DNA of 64,000 bases from JAMXLO01 sp963850535 (GCA_963850535.1 CAWKMC010000015.1:1-64000); one strand, 5' to 3'; shown: positions 9,512 to 18,786, counted from the stretch's first letter. Numbers and translations: made by a program. Notes: generated from the sequence alone by a model not told the origin.

Positions 9512-10752
9512 ATGCCAAACGAACTTCAGCCGCCTCGCGGCACCCATGACCTGATCGGCGAGGACCAGCGCCGGCATCAGCACGTGATCGATACCGCCCG
9601 ACGGATCGCCTCGCTCTATGGCTTCGACGAGTGGAGCACCCCGATTTTCGAGGACACCCGTGTGTTCTCGCGCACCCTGGGCGAGACCTCCGACGTGGTG
9701 ACCAAGGAAATGTACAGCTTCCAGGATCGAGGCGGCGATGCGATCACGCTGCGCCCGGAGGCGACGGCCGGCATTTGCCGGGCGCTGGTGACCAACGGCC
9801 TGACCCAGTCCCTGCCGCAGAAGGTGTTCTGCGCCGGTCCGATGTTCCGCTACGAGCGACCGCAGAAGGGACGGTATCGGCAGTTCCACCAGATCGACGT
9901 CGAGCTGATCGGCTCGGCCGAGCCGCTGGCGGACGCCGAGGTGATCGCCTGTGGCTGGGAGATCCTGAAGGCGCTGGGGGTGGCCGGCGACACCGTCCTG
10001 GAGATCAATACACTGGGTGACCAGGAGAGCCGGCAGGACTATCGCGGCGCGCTGGTTGGCTATTTCCCGAAGCATCGGGCGGCGCTGTCGGCGGACAGCC
10101 AGGCCCGGCTGGAACGCAATCCGCTGCGGATCCTGGACAGCAAGGACGAGCGCGATCGCGCCATCGTGGCGAATGCGCCGACCATCGCCGGGTTCCTGAC
10201 CGAGGCCGGCGGCGAAGTTTTACGCGCGGCTGCAGACGTATCTGGACCGGTTCGGTGTGCCGTTCCGGGAAAATCCGCGCATCGTGCGGGGGCTGGATTA
10301 CTACGGCCACACGGCATTCGAGTTCGTCACCAGCAAGCTGGGGGCGCAGGGCACGGTGATGGGTGGCGGGCGCTACGACGGGCTGGTGGAGGAGATGGGC
10401 GGACCGCCGACGCCGGCGGTGGGCTGGGCGGCAGGCATCGAGCGGCTGGCGATGCTGCTGGAAGACCCACCGCGCGCGCCGTCACCCGTCGCGGTGGTGC
10501 CGGTAGGGGAGAGTGCCGAGACGGTGGCGATGGATGTGCTGCAGGCGCTGCGGCATGCCGGCATCCGGGCAGAGATGGCGTATCGGGGCAACCTGCGCCG
10601 GCGGATGGAGCGTGCCAACCGGATCGGCGCGCGCGCCGCGGTGGTGATCTGGCGACGACGACATCGCGCAGGGGGTCGCGCAGGTGAAGGACCTGGCGAG
10701 CGGCGAGCAGGAGGCGGTCGCGTTGGCGGATGTGCCGCGCAGGCTACGATGA
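9512..10752 (+). CDS. hisS: Histidyl-tRNA synthetase (two frameshifts)
   Basis: Reconstructed as about 412 residues, normal for bacterial HisRS. Visible elements are the N-terminal PPRGTHDL, class II motif 2 (MFRYERPQKGRYRQFHQ), the histidine A motif RGLDYYGHTAFEF, motif 3 (GWAAGIERL) and a C-terminal anticodon-binding domain starting around PVAVVPVGE. There are two one-base insertions. At 10217, GGE then continues FYARLQTYLDRFGVPF; at 10650, AAVVI then continues GDDDIAQGVAQVKDL. The stop TGA overlaps the prfA start as ATGA. Since this enzyme is essential and both reading frames are well conserved, the breaks are most simply base-calling errors. Confidence 0.93.
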
Positions 10753-11805
10753 ACCTGGCGTCGAAACTCGATCGCATCGCGGCGCGCGCGGACGAACTGC
10801 GCGATATGCTGACGCAGGGCCTGTCGGGCGAGGCGTATGTAAAGGCGTCGAAGGAGCTGGCCGACATCGAGCCTGTGGTGGCCCGCATCGGCGATCTGCG
10901 CGCGGCCGAGCACGCGCAGCAGGATGCCGAGGCGCTGCTCGCCGATCCGGAGATGCGCGAGCTGGCAGAGGCCGAGTTGCACGATCTGAAAGAGCGTATC
11001 CCGACGCTGGAGCACGAGATTCGGGTGGCGCTGTTGCCAAAGGACGCGGCGGATGAGCGTGCGGCGATCCTGGAGGTGCGGCCGGCGGCGGGCGGGGATG
11101 AGGCGGCGCTGTTCGCAACCGAGCTGTTCGCGATGTATCAGCGCTATGCCGAGAGCCGCGGCTGGCGGTTCGAAATTCTGGAATACAGCGACACCGAGCT
11201 GGGCGGTCTGAAGGAGGGAATTGCCGAAATCACCGGGCGTGGCGTATTCGCGCGGCTCAAATACGAGTCAGGCGTGCATCGGGTGCAGCGGGTGCCGACG
11301 ACTGAAAGCCAGGGGCGAATTCACACATCCACCGTTACCGTCGCAGTGCTGCCGGAAGCCGAGGAGGTGGATGTGCAGGTCGACGAGACGCGATCTGCGG
11401 ATCGATGTCTACCGCGCATCAGGCGCTGGCGGGCAGCACGTCAACAAGACGGAAAGCGCGGTGCGGGTCACGCACATGCCGAGCGGAATTGTGGTGACGA
11501 TGCAGGAGGAGAAGAGCCAGCACAAGAACCGCGCCAAGGCGATGAAGATCCTGCGGGCGCGGCTCTATGAGCAGCAGCGTGCGGCGGCGCACGCGTCGCG
11601 CGCGGCGGATCGGAAGGCGCAGGTGGGGACCGGCGACCGGTCGGAGCGTATCCGCACCTACAACTTCCCACAGGGGCGCGTGTCGGACCACCGGATCAAT
11701 CTGACGCTCTACAAGATCGACCGAGTGATGGCCGGGGAACTGGATGAGTTCGTTGATGCGTTGACAGCCGAGGACCAGGCAGCACGGCTTGCTGCGGACG
11801 AGTGA
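10749..11805 (+). CDS. prfA: Peptide chain release factor 1 (frameshift)
   Basis: Reconstructed as 351 residues. The protein starts MNLASKLDRIAARADEL, carries the codon-recognition region around RVPTTESQGRIHTSTV and the peptidyl-tRNA hydrolysis motif GAGGQHVNKT. It recognises UAA and UAG stop codons. An extra A at about 11398 (around codon 216) breaks the frame between DVQVDE and RDLRIDVYRASG. This is not the programmed frameshift known for release factor 2, which lies near codon 25 of prfB. The start overlaps the hisS stop by four bases. No prmC (the methyltransferase that modifies the GGQ glutamine) follows, although prmC is a frequent neighbour of prfA. Confidence 0.94.
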
Positions 11806-11834
11806 CGCGAGGGAATTGGGAGCGTTTGCGAAAC

Positions 11835-12215
11835 TTAGGACGGCAAGATCTTCCACACGCCACGGCCCGTATTACACCAATCGAGGGTCGTGCTGTTGGC
11901 CGGCGGTGTACCGGCTGGCCTCGTTTCGTAGACCAATCTGTGGCAACGCATGGAGCCATGCGTGAAGGTCCGCGTCACGCGGATGGTGCCGCTGGATCCA
12001 GTCTGGGTGTTTTGCCAGCTGGTTGTTGTGCCGACTGGAAGCGACGTCCGCAGCAGAAGGGCATTGGCGGCGTCGGTCAACCGCACGAAGTCATCATTGC
12101 TCAGCGACAGCGAATCAGCACCCATCGGATAGTATCCGGTAAGTTGAGCATAGCCTGGAACGGCCAACGCAATGCCGAGGCACACAAAACCCAACAATCC
12201 AGTCACGTAACCCAT
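11835..12215 (-). CDS. Exported surface-antigen-like protein
   Basis: A 126-residue protein with a signal peptide (GYVTGLLGFVCLGIALAVPGYA) from the start at 12215. The mature part resembles the C-terminal domain of the 17 kDa surface antigen/RT0821 family: a helix (DDFVRLTDAANALLL), then TTTSWQNTQTGSSGTIRVTR, a cysteine in GSMRCHRLVYE and a terminal DWCNTGRGVWKIL. The two cysteines probably form a disulfide in the periplasm. It is monocistronic, transcribed toward prfA. The family assignment is from the pattern of this domain and is moderately secure. Confidence 0.65.
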   Translation of the reverse strand: MGYVTGLLGFVCLGIALAVPGYAQLTGYYPMGADSLSLSNDDFVRLTDAANALLLRTSLPVGTTTSWQNTQTGSSGTIRVTRTFTHGSMRCHRLVYETRPAGTPPANSTTLDWCNTGRGVWKILPS

Positions 12216-12358
12216 GTCTGGCTCTCCGCACTTGGGCGACAACTCTGATACAGGAATGGATCACGTGGCGCCGAGTGGAATGTTAGGGTGGTGGCTGGCC
12301 TCCACACAAGAGACCAGCCAGGCGCTTCCGATGCAGACCACGATATCCGTTTGCGTGG

Positions 12359-13621
12359 TTAGATCACATGGCTTTCCGCCAAAACCGCGAGCTCGCTTCG
12401 AGACAGTCCTAGCTCGTCGCAAAAGATTTCCGTATTGTGCTCACCGATCAACGGCGCTCGCCGGGACAGCCGCCAGGGAGAATCGCCAAAGATTGCGGCC
12501 TCACCTGGATAGGTGAAGCTGCGACCGAGCTCCGGATGCTCTACCTGTTTCCAGAAGCCACGATCATGCAGGTGAGGGTCATCGAACAAGTCTTCCGGGG
12601 CACGCACCACTCCCCAGGTGAAACCGCGTTCCTGGGCGGCATGATACGCTTCTTCAGCCGACAGGCTGGCGATAAAGTTGGCAACCATGTCGTCGATAAT
12701 GTGCGACGTGTTCTCCGCGATGACCGCAGGGTCCTGATACTTAGGATCCTTGAGATCGCCGGCCATGCCGTAGGCGTCCAGCATGTCCGCCAGGTTCCTC
12801 ACGAACCTCGGGTTGAGTTGCCCACCTAACAGAGCGCAGACGTACTTGCCGTCCTTGGCACGGAACTGGGTACGAGGCGTGGGATTGGCGGCATGATGCC
12901 GGCCTGTCTGACGACGCAACACCTCTCCCCGGTATACATAGTTGGCGATCGCCGCCTCGGTCGTCAGGGCACACGCCTCGTGTATGGACGCGTCGATATA
13001 CTGCCCTTGCCCCGATAGCGTTCGATCGACCAGCGCGGCCATGATGGCGATGCAGGCGTAATGACATCCCATGTGCCACGCATTGCCCCCGCCCGGGGCA
13101 ATAGGCGGCCCGTTCGACACGTCCGCCTCATCATAGCCACAGGAGGCCATCTCGCCGCCTGCCGCCATGTGCAGCAGATCGCTCGAGAGGTAATCGCGCC
13201 ACGGGCCGGTCTGACCGAACGGGGTCAACGAGCACAGTATCAGCCGAGAGTTCTGCTGGCCGAGGACATCATGATCCAACCCCAAAGATGCCATCAATCC
13301 TGGCGGGAAGGTTTCCACAATAACGTCTGCCGTCGCTGTCAGACGCAGAAACAACAGGCGGCCATCGGCGGTTTCGAGGTTCAGGGTGATGCCGCGCTTG
13401 GATGTATTGTAGTACCAAAAGGACAGGCTACGCTCAGGGTGAGGGACGTCGTCCAGAAATGGGCCAACGTGACGATTGGGCTCGCCGCCAGGTGGTTCGA
13501 TCTTGACCACATCGGCGCCGAGATCGCCGAGAAGCTTGCCGCAGAACTGGCCTTTCTCGTCCGCCAGTTCCAGCACTCTGACCCCCGACAATGGCCCAGG
13601 CCTCGGCTGGGCATCGGTCAC
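12359..13621 (-). CDS. Class III (CaiB/BaiF) CoA-transferase, subunit lacking the usual Asp
   Basis: A 420-residue family III CoA-transferase. Typical elements are GVRVLELADEKGQFCGKLLGDLGADVVKIEPP at the N-terminus (shown here only as landmarks ADVVKIEPP), SLNLET-like ITLNLETADG and GQGQYIDASIHEA. Family III enzymes move CoA between carboxylates through an aspartyl-CoA intermediate. At the position where the catalytic aspartate is expected the sequence reads PGGGNAWHMG, with no aspartate. The start overlaps the stop of the next CoA-transferase gene as ATGA, so the two products are made together and may be a heteromer, as in BbsEF or SmtAB. Substrate unknown. Confidence 0.88.
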   Translation of the reverse strand: MTDAQPRPGPLSGVRVLELADEKGQFCGKLLGDLGADVVKIEPPGGEPNRHVGPFLDDVPHPERSLSFWYYNTSKRGITLNLETADGRLLFLRLTATADVIVETFPPGLMASLGLDHDVLGQQNSRLILCSLTPFGQTGPWRDYLSSDLLHMAAGGEMASCGYDEADVSNGPPIAPGGGNAWHMGCHYACIAIMAALVDRTLSGQGQYIDASIHEACALTTEAAIANYVYRGEVLRRQTGRHHAANPTPRTQFRAKDGKYVCALLGGQLNPRFVRNLADMLDAYGMAGDLKDPKYQDPAVIAENTSHIIDDMVANFIASLSAEEAYHAAQERGFTWGVVRAPEDLFDDPHLHDRGFWKQVEHPELGRSFTYPGEAAIFGDSPWRLSRRAPLIGEHNTEIFCDELGLSRSELAVLAESHVI

Positions 13622-14955
13622 CGTGCCATCTCCTCCATGTAGGGAAAGCGCGGACGATGCGCAGGCCAGAACGTACCGTCTGCGAATCCCGCACGCAGCT
13701 CTTCGTGGTCGTAGCCCAGTAGGCCTTCAACGATTTCTTGTGTGTGCTGGCCGATCAACGGACTTGGGCTGTGATTGACGGCCGGGGTTTTCGATAGCCT
13801 GAAAGGTGCATTCTGAACCAAGTGTTGTCCGAGAGCAGGATGTTCAATCGGCAGGTACATCTTCCGGTGACTGAGTTGCGGATCATGCTCGACACGGTCT
13901 TCTGCACTCTGCACGGGAAGGGCGCGCACTCCCGCAGCCTGGCAGCGCTCCGTCAGCTGGTATTTTTCCAGCGTCATGCTCCACGCTTCAATGCATTGGT
14001 CCAGTTCCTCCTGATGCTGCAGCCGTCCAGCGAGCGTTGAGAATTTTTCCGCAGTGGCCCAAGACGGCGAGCCCATGACCTGAACCAGTCGTTGCCATTC
14101 CTCATCGCCATGGCAGACGATGACGCACCAGTCGTTGTATCCGCCCGGATGCGTGCGATAGGCATTATGTGGGGCAACTGTCGGTCCGCGGTAATTGTTG
14201 ACCGGCGGCGTGCCGGGCCAATGCGAACGATTTCCTGGGGGAAAGCCTGCGCGCCGCGATCCACGCCCGTTCGCTGTGAAGTCCAGCAGTGCGGGACCAT
14301 TGAGCGGAATGCTTGCCACCATCTGCGACAGGTCGATGTGCTGTCCGCGTCCGGTGGTGTTGCGGTGGTAGAGGCCGGTAAGCGCGCACAGTGCACCGTA
14401 CATGCCACCGGTATCATCCATGTAGGACCAACCCCAGCCGGCCGGCGCCTGGTCGGGCAGACCGGACAGAAAGGTCAGGCCCGAAACCGCCTGCGCGACC
14501 GGACCGAACGTCGTGTAATGGTGATTCCGCCCAGTGTGGCCGTAGCCTGACATCGATACGTAAACGATGTCAGGCTTGATTCTGCACAACTCATCATAGC
14601 CGAGGCCCCAGTTCCGCAGCACACGGGAACTGAAATTCTCGATGACGATGTCAGAGATGGCTATCAGCCGTTTCACAACCTCCAGGCCTTTGGCGCTTCG
14701 CACATTCAGGCTGAGGCTCTTCTTGTTGACGTTCGTGTCATTGAAGTTGCCCGAGGTGTTGAGGTTCACCTCAAGATGCTGCGGTGTCGTGGTGCTGGGC
14801 AATCGGCCACGCTCGTTCTCAGGCCACTCGATCTTTATGACCTCGGCGCCAAGAGCACCCAGCCAACGTGTGGCCCATGGTCCGGCCCGTACCCAGCTGA
14901 AGTCCACCACGCGTATGTTATCAAGCGCGCGCCGTCGAGACGCCGCGCCAGTCAC
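13618..14955 (-). CDS. Class III (CaiB/BaiF) CoA-transferase
   Basis: A 445-residue family III CoA-transferase. It begins with IRVVDFSWVRAGPWATRWL, followed by AEVIKIEWPE, SLSLNVRSAKG and RGQHIDLSQMVAS. The catalytic aspartate region is present as SYMDDTGGMYGA near residue 185. It is translationally coupled on both sides: its ATG overlaps the TGA of the alcohol dehydrogenase and its TGA overlaps the ATG of the second CoA-transferase. This gives a three-gene operon (dehydrogenase, transferase, transferase). The pair suggests activation of a carboxylic acid as its CoA thioester. Confidence 0.9.
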   Translation of the reverse strand: MTGAASRRRALDNIRVVDFSWVRAGPWATRWLGALGAEVIKIEWPENERGRLPSTTTPQHLEVNLNTSGNFNDTNVNKKSLSLNVRSAKGLEVVKRLIAISDIVIENFSSRVLRNWGLGYDELCRIKPDIVYVSMSGYGHTGRNHHYTTFGPVAQAVSGLTFLSGLPDQAPAGWGWSYMDDTGGMYGALCALTGLYHRNTTGRGQHIDLSQMVASIPLNGPALLDFTANGRGSRRAGFPPGNRSHWPGTPPVNNYRGPTVAPHNAYRTHPGGYNDWCVIVCHGDEEWQRLVQVMGSPSWATAEKFSTLAGRLQHQEELDQCIEAWSMTLEKYQLTERCQAAGVRALPVQSAEDRVEHDPQLSHRKMYLPIEHPALGQHLVQNAPFRLSKTPAVNHSPSPLIGQHTQEIVEGLLGYDHEELRAGFADGTFWPAHRPRFPYMEEMAR

Positions 14956-16043
14956 GTCCCAACGCCGAAATCAACGAGCTGCCGAAGGACATTGCCCTCC
15001 TTCAGCTTTGCATAGCCCTCGTTGATGTCGTCGAGCTTGATGTGGCTGGTGATCAGGTGATCGAGTTTCAAATGACCTTTCTTCCAGGCATTCAGCAAAC
15101 GTGGCATATCGACACGGAAGCGGTTGCTGCCCATCGAGGATCCCTGGATTTTCCTCTCACGCAGGAAATCGTAGGCGTGCAACTCAATCTTCATCCCGAA
15201 TGGCACCATCCCTATGATGGTCGCGGTGCCACCTGGCCGCAGACACTCAAATGTCTGTTCAGCCGTCTTCTTCAGCCCCACGGCCTCGAACGCGTATTCC
15301 ACCCCGCCGCCGGTCAGCTCCTTGATGGCCTCGACCGGATCGGCGTTGCTCGCGTTGATGATATCCGTCGCCCCCATCTCCTTGGCTGTCTCGAGCTTCG
15401 ACGAGATCGTGTCGACTGCAATGATCCGGTCGGCGCCGGCAATCGCCGCTCCGTTGACGGCGGACAGGCCGATGCCACCGCAGCCGAACACCGCAACCGT
15501 ACTGCCGGCGGTCACCTTGGCGGTGTTGATGACGGCTCCCGCACCGGTAATGACACCGCATCCGACGAGCGCTGCCCGATCCAACGGGATTTCTGGGCCG
15601 ATCTTCACCACCGCGTTCTCGTGCACGAGCATCTGCTCGGCGAAGGTCGAAAGATTGAAGCACTGCACGATCGGCTTGCCGTTCAGGAATAGGCGCTGTG
15701 CCTTGCCGGGCGGCATCTTGACCGCAGTGTTGTTGCACAGATTGGGGCGGCCGGTTGTGCAGTACTCGCAGGTGCCGCAGAATACCGAGGTGCAGGTTAT
15801 GACCTTGTCGCCGGGCGAGACATAACTGACTTCGCTGCCGACTGCCTCGACCACAGCCGACGCTTCGTGGCCGAGCACGCAGGGGGTGGGCATCGGGTAC
15901 AGCCCTTCGATGAAGTGCAGGTCGCTATGGCATAGCCCGGTGAATGCAGTCCGTAGCAGGACCTCATGTGGTGCCGGTTTAGCGATCTCGAGGTTCTCGA
16001 TCGCCAACGGCTGACGTGCCTCGTGCATCACAGCGGCTCGCAT
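14952..16043 (-). CDS. Zinc-dependent alcohol dehydrogenase (class III-like MDR)
   Basis: A 363-residue medium-chain dehydrogenase. Catalytic zinc ligands lie in TGLCHSDLHF and LGHEASAVVE; the structural zinc loop is CGTCEYCTTGRPNLC. The Rossmann motif is VAVFGCGGIGLSA and the NAD-selecting aspartate follows in RIIAVDTIS. The subtype is close to the glutathione- or mycothiol-dependent formaldehyde dehydrogenases and related aryl-alcohol dehydrogenases, but substrate cannot be read from sequence. A strong ribosome-binding site (AAGGAGG) precedes the ATG. It is the first gene of the operon with the two CoA-transferases. Confidence 0.92.
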   Translation of the reverse strand: MRAAVMHEARQPLAIENLEIAKPAPHEVLLRTAFTGLCHSDLHFIEGLYPMPTPCVLGHEASAVVEAVGSEVSYVSPGDKVITCTSVFCGTCEYCTTGRPNLCNNTAVKMPPGKAQRLFLNGKPIVQCFNLSTFAEQMLVHENAVVKIGPEIPLDRAALVGCGVITGAGAVINTAKVTAGSTVAVFGCGGIGLSAVNGAAIAGADRIIAVDTISSKLETAKEMGATDIINASNADPVEAIKELTGGGVEYAFEAVGLKKTAEQTFECLRPGGTATIIGMVPFGMKIELHAYDFLRERKIQGSSMGSNRFRVDMPRLLNAWKKGHLKLDHLITSHIKLDDINEGYAKLKEGNVLRQLVDFGVGT

Positions 16044-16168
16044 GTGGCTTCCTCCTTGGTGAACTGGTCATGCCTCTGCTGGGGTAGAGCAGATCATCGA
16101 TCTGGGTGTGCTGCAACGGGTAGTAGGCCGCAAGGCACAGCCCTCTCACAGCGAACTGGTCTCGTCTG

Positions 16169-16197
16169 TTAGACTGTTCAGAGAAGGGGCAATATAT
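16169..16197 (+). promoter_or_regulatory. Candidate sigma-70 promoter for the 16233 amidohydrolase
   Basis: TTAGAC at 16169-16174 and ATATAT at 16192-16197 are separated by 17 bases and lie about 36 bases upstream of the amidohydrolase start. The same 190-base divergent spacer holds two copies of GAACTGGTC (16061-16069 and 16153-16161) that could be regulator half-sites. This is pattern matching only. Confidence 0.35.
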
Positions 16198-16232
16198 CCC
16201 CCAAGACCAATACGGTGTCTCTGGAGGACATG

Positions 16233-17093
16233 ATGCCAACATTAGATTCTCAGGTGCACGCTTACGAACGCAACCACCCTGCTCGCCCCTGGATTGGCAC
16301 CTTGACGGGACCGGCTGAGGTTACCGGCGACCATATGGTAGCCGCCATGAATGATGTAGGGGTTGACGGTGCGATTCTGGTCTCTCCCTACAGCATGTAT
16401 CGCTACGATGCGAGCTACGCGCTTGAGGTCTTTGCTGCTCACCCTAGTCGCTTTAGGCTGGTTAAGCCGGTTGACCCGACCGATCCTGCGGTGGTCGATA
16501 CGATTGCCGGCTGGGCTATCACCAAGGGCGCGGTCGGAATTCGGATCTTTCTCAGAGATAACATTTCGACCGATCCGGCGGATCCCGCCATCAATCGCGT
16601 TCTCGCTGCTGCTGCGCAGCGGTCGTTGCCGGTCAATGTGGCATGTACCGGACGGTTGGAGCAGGCGGGCCAACTGGCCGCCCGCAATCCCAATACCCGC
16701 ATGGTGATTGACCATCTAGGGCTACCGCAACCGCACGAACCGCCGGCGCCGGCGAAGCCATTCGCCGATCTGACAAAGCTACTTGCTCTTGCGCAGTACG
16801 AAAATGTTGCAGTGAAAATCAGCGGGGCCTGCACGTTGTCGCATGAGCCGTTTCCCTATCCGGATATATGGGATCCACTCCACCGCATCTTTGATGCATT
16901 CGGCTTCGATCGCTGCATGTGGGGTACCGACTGGACCCGGGCTGTCCACGTATTGACGTATAGAGAAGGCGTAGAGTTGTTCCGCGTCACTGACCGCCTA
17001 TCTGACAGCGAGCGGAACTCGCTCATGGGCGGTACGCTTCAGGAGATTTATAATTGGCACTGGGCGCCCGCGTCCGAGCCTACCAGGCCGTAA
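16233..17093 (+). CDS. Amidohydrolase (amidohydrolase-2/TIM-barrel family), paralogue
   Basis: A 286-residue, intact amidohydrolase closely related to the frameshifted one at 3790-4618: the N-termini match (LDSQVHAYERNHPARPW against IDVQVHPFDRNHPGRPW), as do VGVDGAI, YDASYALEVF, LALAQYENVAVKISGACT and WGTDWTR. By eye the two are about half identical. The start at 16233 is preferred over the adjacent ATG at 16230 because GGAGG at 16223-16227 gives better spacing and the paralogue starts at the same residue. It is divergent from the alcohol dehydrogenase/CoA-transferase operon and 53 bases upstream of the cytosine-deaminase-like gene. Confidence 0.88.
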   Translation: MPTLDSQVHAYERNHPARPWIGTLTGPAEVTGDHMVAAMNDVGVDGAILVSPYSMYRYDASYALEVFAAHPSRFRLVKPVDPTDPAVVDTIAGWAITKGAVGIRIFLRDNISTDPADPAINRVLAAAAQRSLPVNVACTGRLEQAGQLAARNPNTRMVIDHLGLPQPHEPPAPAKPFADLTKLLALAQYENVAVKISGACTLSHEPFPYPDIWDPLHRIFDAFGFDRCMWGTDWTRAVHVLTYREGVELFRVTDRLSDSERNSLMGGTLQEIYNWHWAPASEPTRP

Positions 17094-17146
17094 GATCACC
17101 GGTGGAAGTGTGCGTCGTTGTAGCATCAGGGAATGGGAGATAGGCG

Positions 17147-18326
17147 TTGCCGAATGATCTGCTTGTCCGAAGCGTCCGACCGCTGGGCGGCGATCTTTCG
17201 GATATCCTGATCCTGGCCGGGCGTATCGTGCAAGGACCTCCGCCGGCCGGTGTGCCCATCCTGGATGGAGGTGGACGTATTGCGCTGCCGGGTCTTGTGG
17301 AGGCCCATACCCATCTCGACAAGTCGCTGCTCGGCCTTCCGTGGTATCGCAACGAGGTTGGGCCTCGCCTGATCGATAAGATCGAGAACGAACGCAAGGT
17401 CCGCAGGACGTTGCCGATCGACCCGCGCCAACAGTCCGAACGTCAGGCGCTCCTTTCCGTTGCGCATGGCAGTACCCTTCATCCGCAGCCATGTGGACGT
17501 CGACACGGAATGTGGTGTGGCCGGGATAGAGGGTGTGATGGCGACGCGGGAGGCACTTGCGGATGTCGTGGCTATAGATCTCGTCGCGTTCCCACAGAGC
17601 GGACTGTTGGTCCGGCCCGGTACGGTGGAACTGCTGGAGAGCGCGTTGCGGCTTGGCGCCGAAACAGTAGGCGGGCTGGACCCATGCGCCATCGACCGCG
17701 ACCCGCGCGGCCATGTCGACACGGTATTCAGGCTGGCGGACAAATTCGGGCGCGGCGTGGATATCCATCTGCATGAACCCAACGACATGGGTGCGTTCTC
17801 GATGGAACTGATCATCGAACGAACAATTGCTCTTGGGATGCAGGGCAAAGTGATGATCAGTCACGCATTCTGCCTGGGTATGCCAGATGCAACGGTGGTG
17901 GACCCGCTGATCGATGCATTGGCAGAGGCTCGGATTGCGATCATGACCACAGCGTCGGCGTCGCGCACCGTGCCGCCGCTGAAGCGCCTGGTGCAGGCTG
18001 GTGTTGTCGTGTGTGCCGGATCCGACGGTATCCGGGACACTTGGGGACCGTATGGCAATGCGGACATGCTGGAGCGGGCAATGTTTGTGGGCCAGCGCTA
18101 CAACCTTCGGCGAGACGACGAACTGACGTTGGCGCTCGATGTAATTACAACAGGCGGTGCCACGGCGTTGAACTTGGAAGGCTATGGGTTGACCCCAGGC
18201 TGCGGCGGCGATCTGGTGTTGGTGGATGCAGCGACTATTGCGGAGGTTGTCGCTCAACGGCCCCGACCACGCACGGTGGTAAAGCGAGGCCACGTAGTGG
18301 TCCGTGAGGGCGTGCTCGAACCATGA
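17147..18326 (+). CDS. Cytosine-deaminase-like amidohydrolase (frameshift)
   Basis: Reconstructed as about 392 residues. The metal-dependent hydrolase pattern is clear: LPGLVEAHTHLDKSLLG at the N-terminus, RSHVDVD, DIHLHEPND, ISHAFCLG and CAGSDGIRD. This resembles the cytosine deaminase/N-isopropylammelide hydrolase branch. The start is probably TTG at 17147, preceded by GGGAG, since the protein begins there as in relatives (PNDLLVRSVRPL). An extra C in the CCC run at 17475-17477 breaks the frame in VAHGST-FIRSHVDVD. It follows the paralogous amidohydrolase on the same strand, so two different hydrolases may act in sequence on one substrate. Confidence 0.85.
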
Positions 18327-18366
18327 TGATCGATAAGCGCGAGTATTTCAGGAAATACACTCTGCG

Positions 18367-18540
18367 CCTGCGCGATTAAGCGCGCGCAGGACGGCATGGC
18401 GCGTCCACGCAGCCGCTGCGCAGAAATAGATACTTCTTCCCGTGATTGATGGCAGTCGTGCATGGCTCATGCACGTTTCCACTGACTGCCGCGCAATAGC
18501 CTCATTGCCGTCACCAGATTTCCTCACGAGGCGGCAATGA
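18367..18540 (+). other. Triple-hairpin spacer, possible structured RNA or leader
   Basis: Three separate perfect inverted repeats sit in 174 bases between the deaminase-like gene and the small lipoprotein. The first is CCTGCGCG (18367-18374) with CGCGCAGG (18383-18390). The second is CGTGCATG/CATGCACG (18457-18475) enclosed by GGCAGT/ACTGCC (18451-18490). The third is TCATTGCCG (18502-18510) with CGGCAATGA (18532-18540). None is followed by a T run, so they are not ordinary intrinsic terminators. They may form the folded 5' leader of the lipoprotein mRNA or an independent small RNA. Confidence 0.4.
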
Positions 18541-18570
18541 TCCTGTGTCGATTGCACGGAAGGATGCGGA

Positions 18571-18786
18571 ATGACACGCAAGATCGTATTGGGAATGGCA
18601 TTAAGCAGCATGCTGCTGGCACTCACCGCCTGCGGCTACAGCCCCGGTACGCGCGCGGTGACAGGCGGGTTGCTGGGCGCAGGAGCCGGGGCGGGCGTGG
18701 CGGCCGTGGCCGGCGGCAGGCCGGCGACAGGTGCACTGATCGGCGGCGGTGCAGGCGCACTCGGTGGAGCGCTAACAGCTCCGTAA
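18571..18786 (+). CDS. Small glycine-zipper lipoprotein
   Basis: A 71-residue protein with a lipoprotein signal peptide (MTRKIVLGMALSSMLLALTAC, lipobox LTAC) and a glycine-rich segment with GxxxG spacing (GGLLGAGAGAGVAAVAGG, LIGGGAGALGGAL), as in OsmB- and YmgG-like envelope lipoproteins. The zipper probably inserts into or packs against the outer membrane. GGAAGGATGCGGA precedes the ATG. The role is unknown; OsmB relatives respond to osmotic stress. Confidence 0.75.
   Translation: MTRKIVLGMALSSMLLALTACGYSPGTRAVTGGLLGAGAGAGVAAVAGGRPATGALIGGGAGALGGALTAP

Noticed and set aside
10749..11805. Programmed frameshifting in the release-factor gene
   Set aside because: Programmed frameshifting is known for prfB near codon 25. 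This is prfA, with the break near codon 216 at an unrelated sequence.
16998..18293. Minus-strand 431-codon frame opposite the deaminase-like gene
   Set aside because: The plus strand encodes conserved amidohydrolase motifs (LPGLVEAHTHL, RSHVDVD); the opposite frame is a GC-rich shadow.
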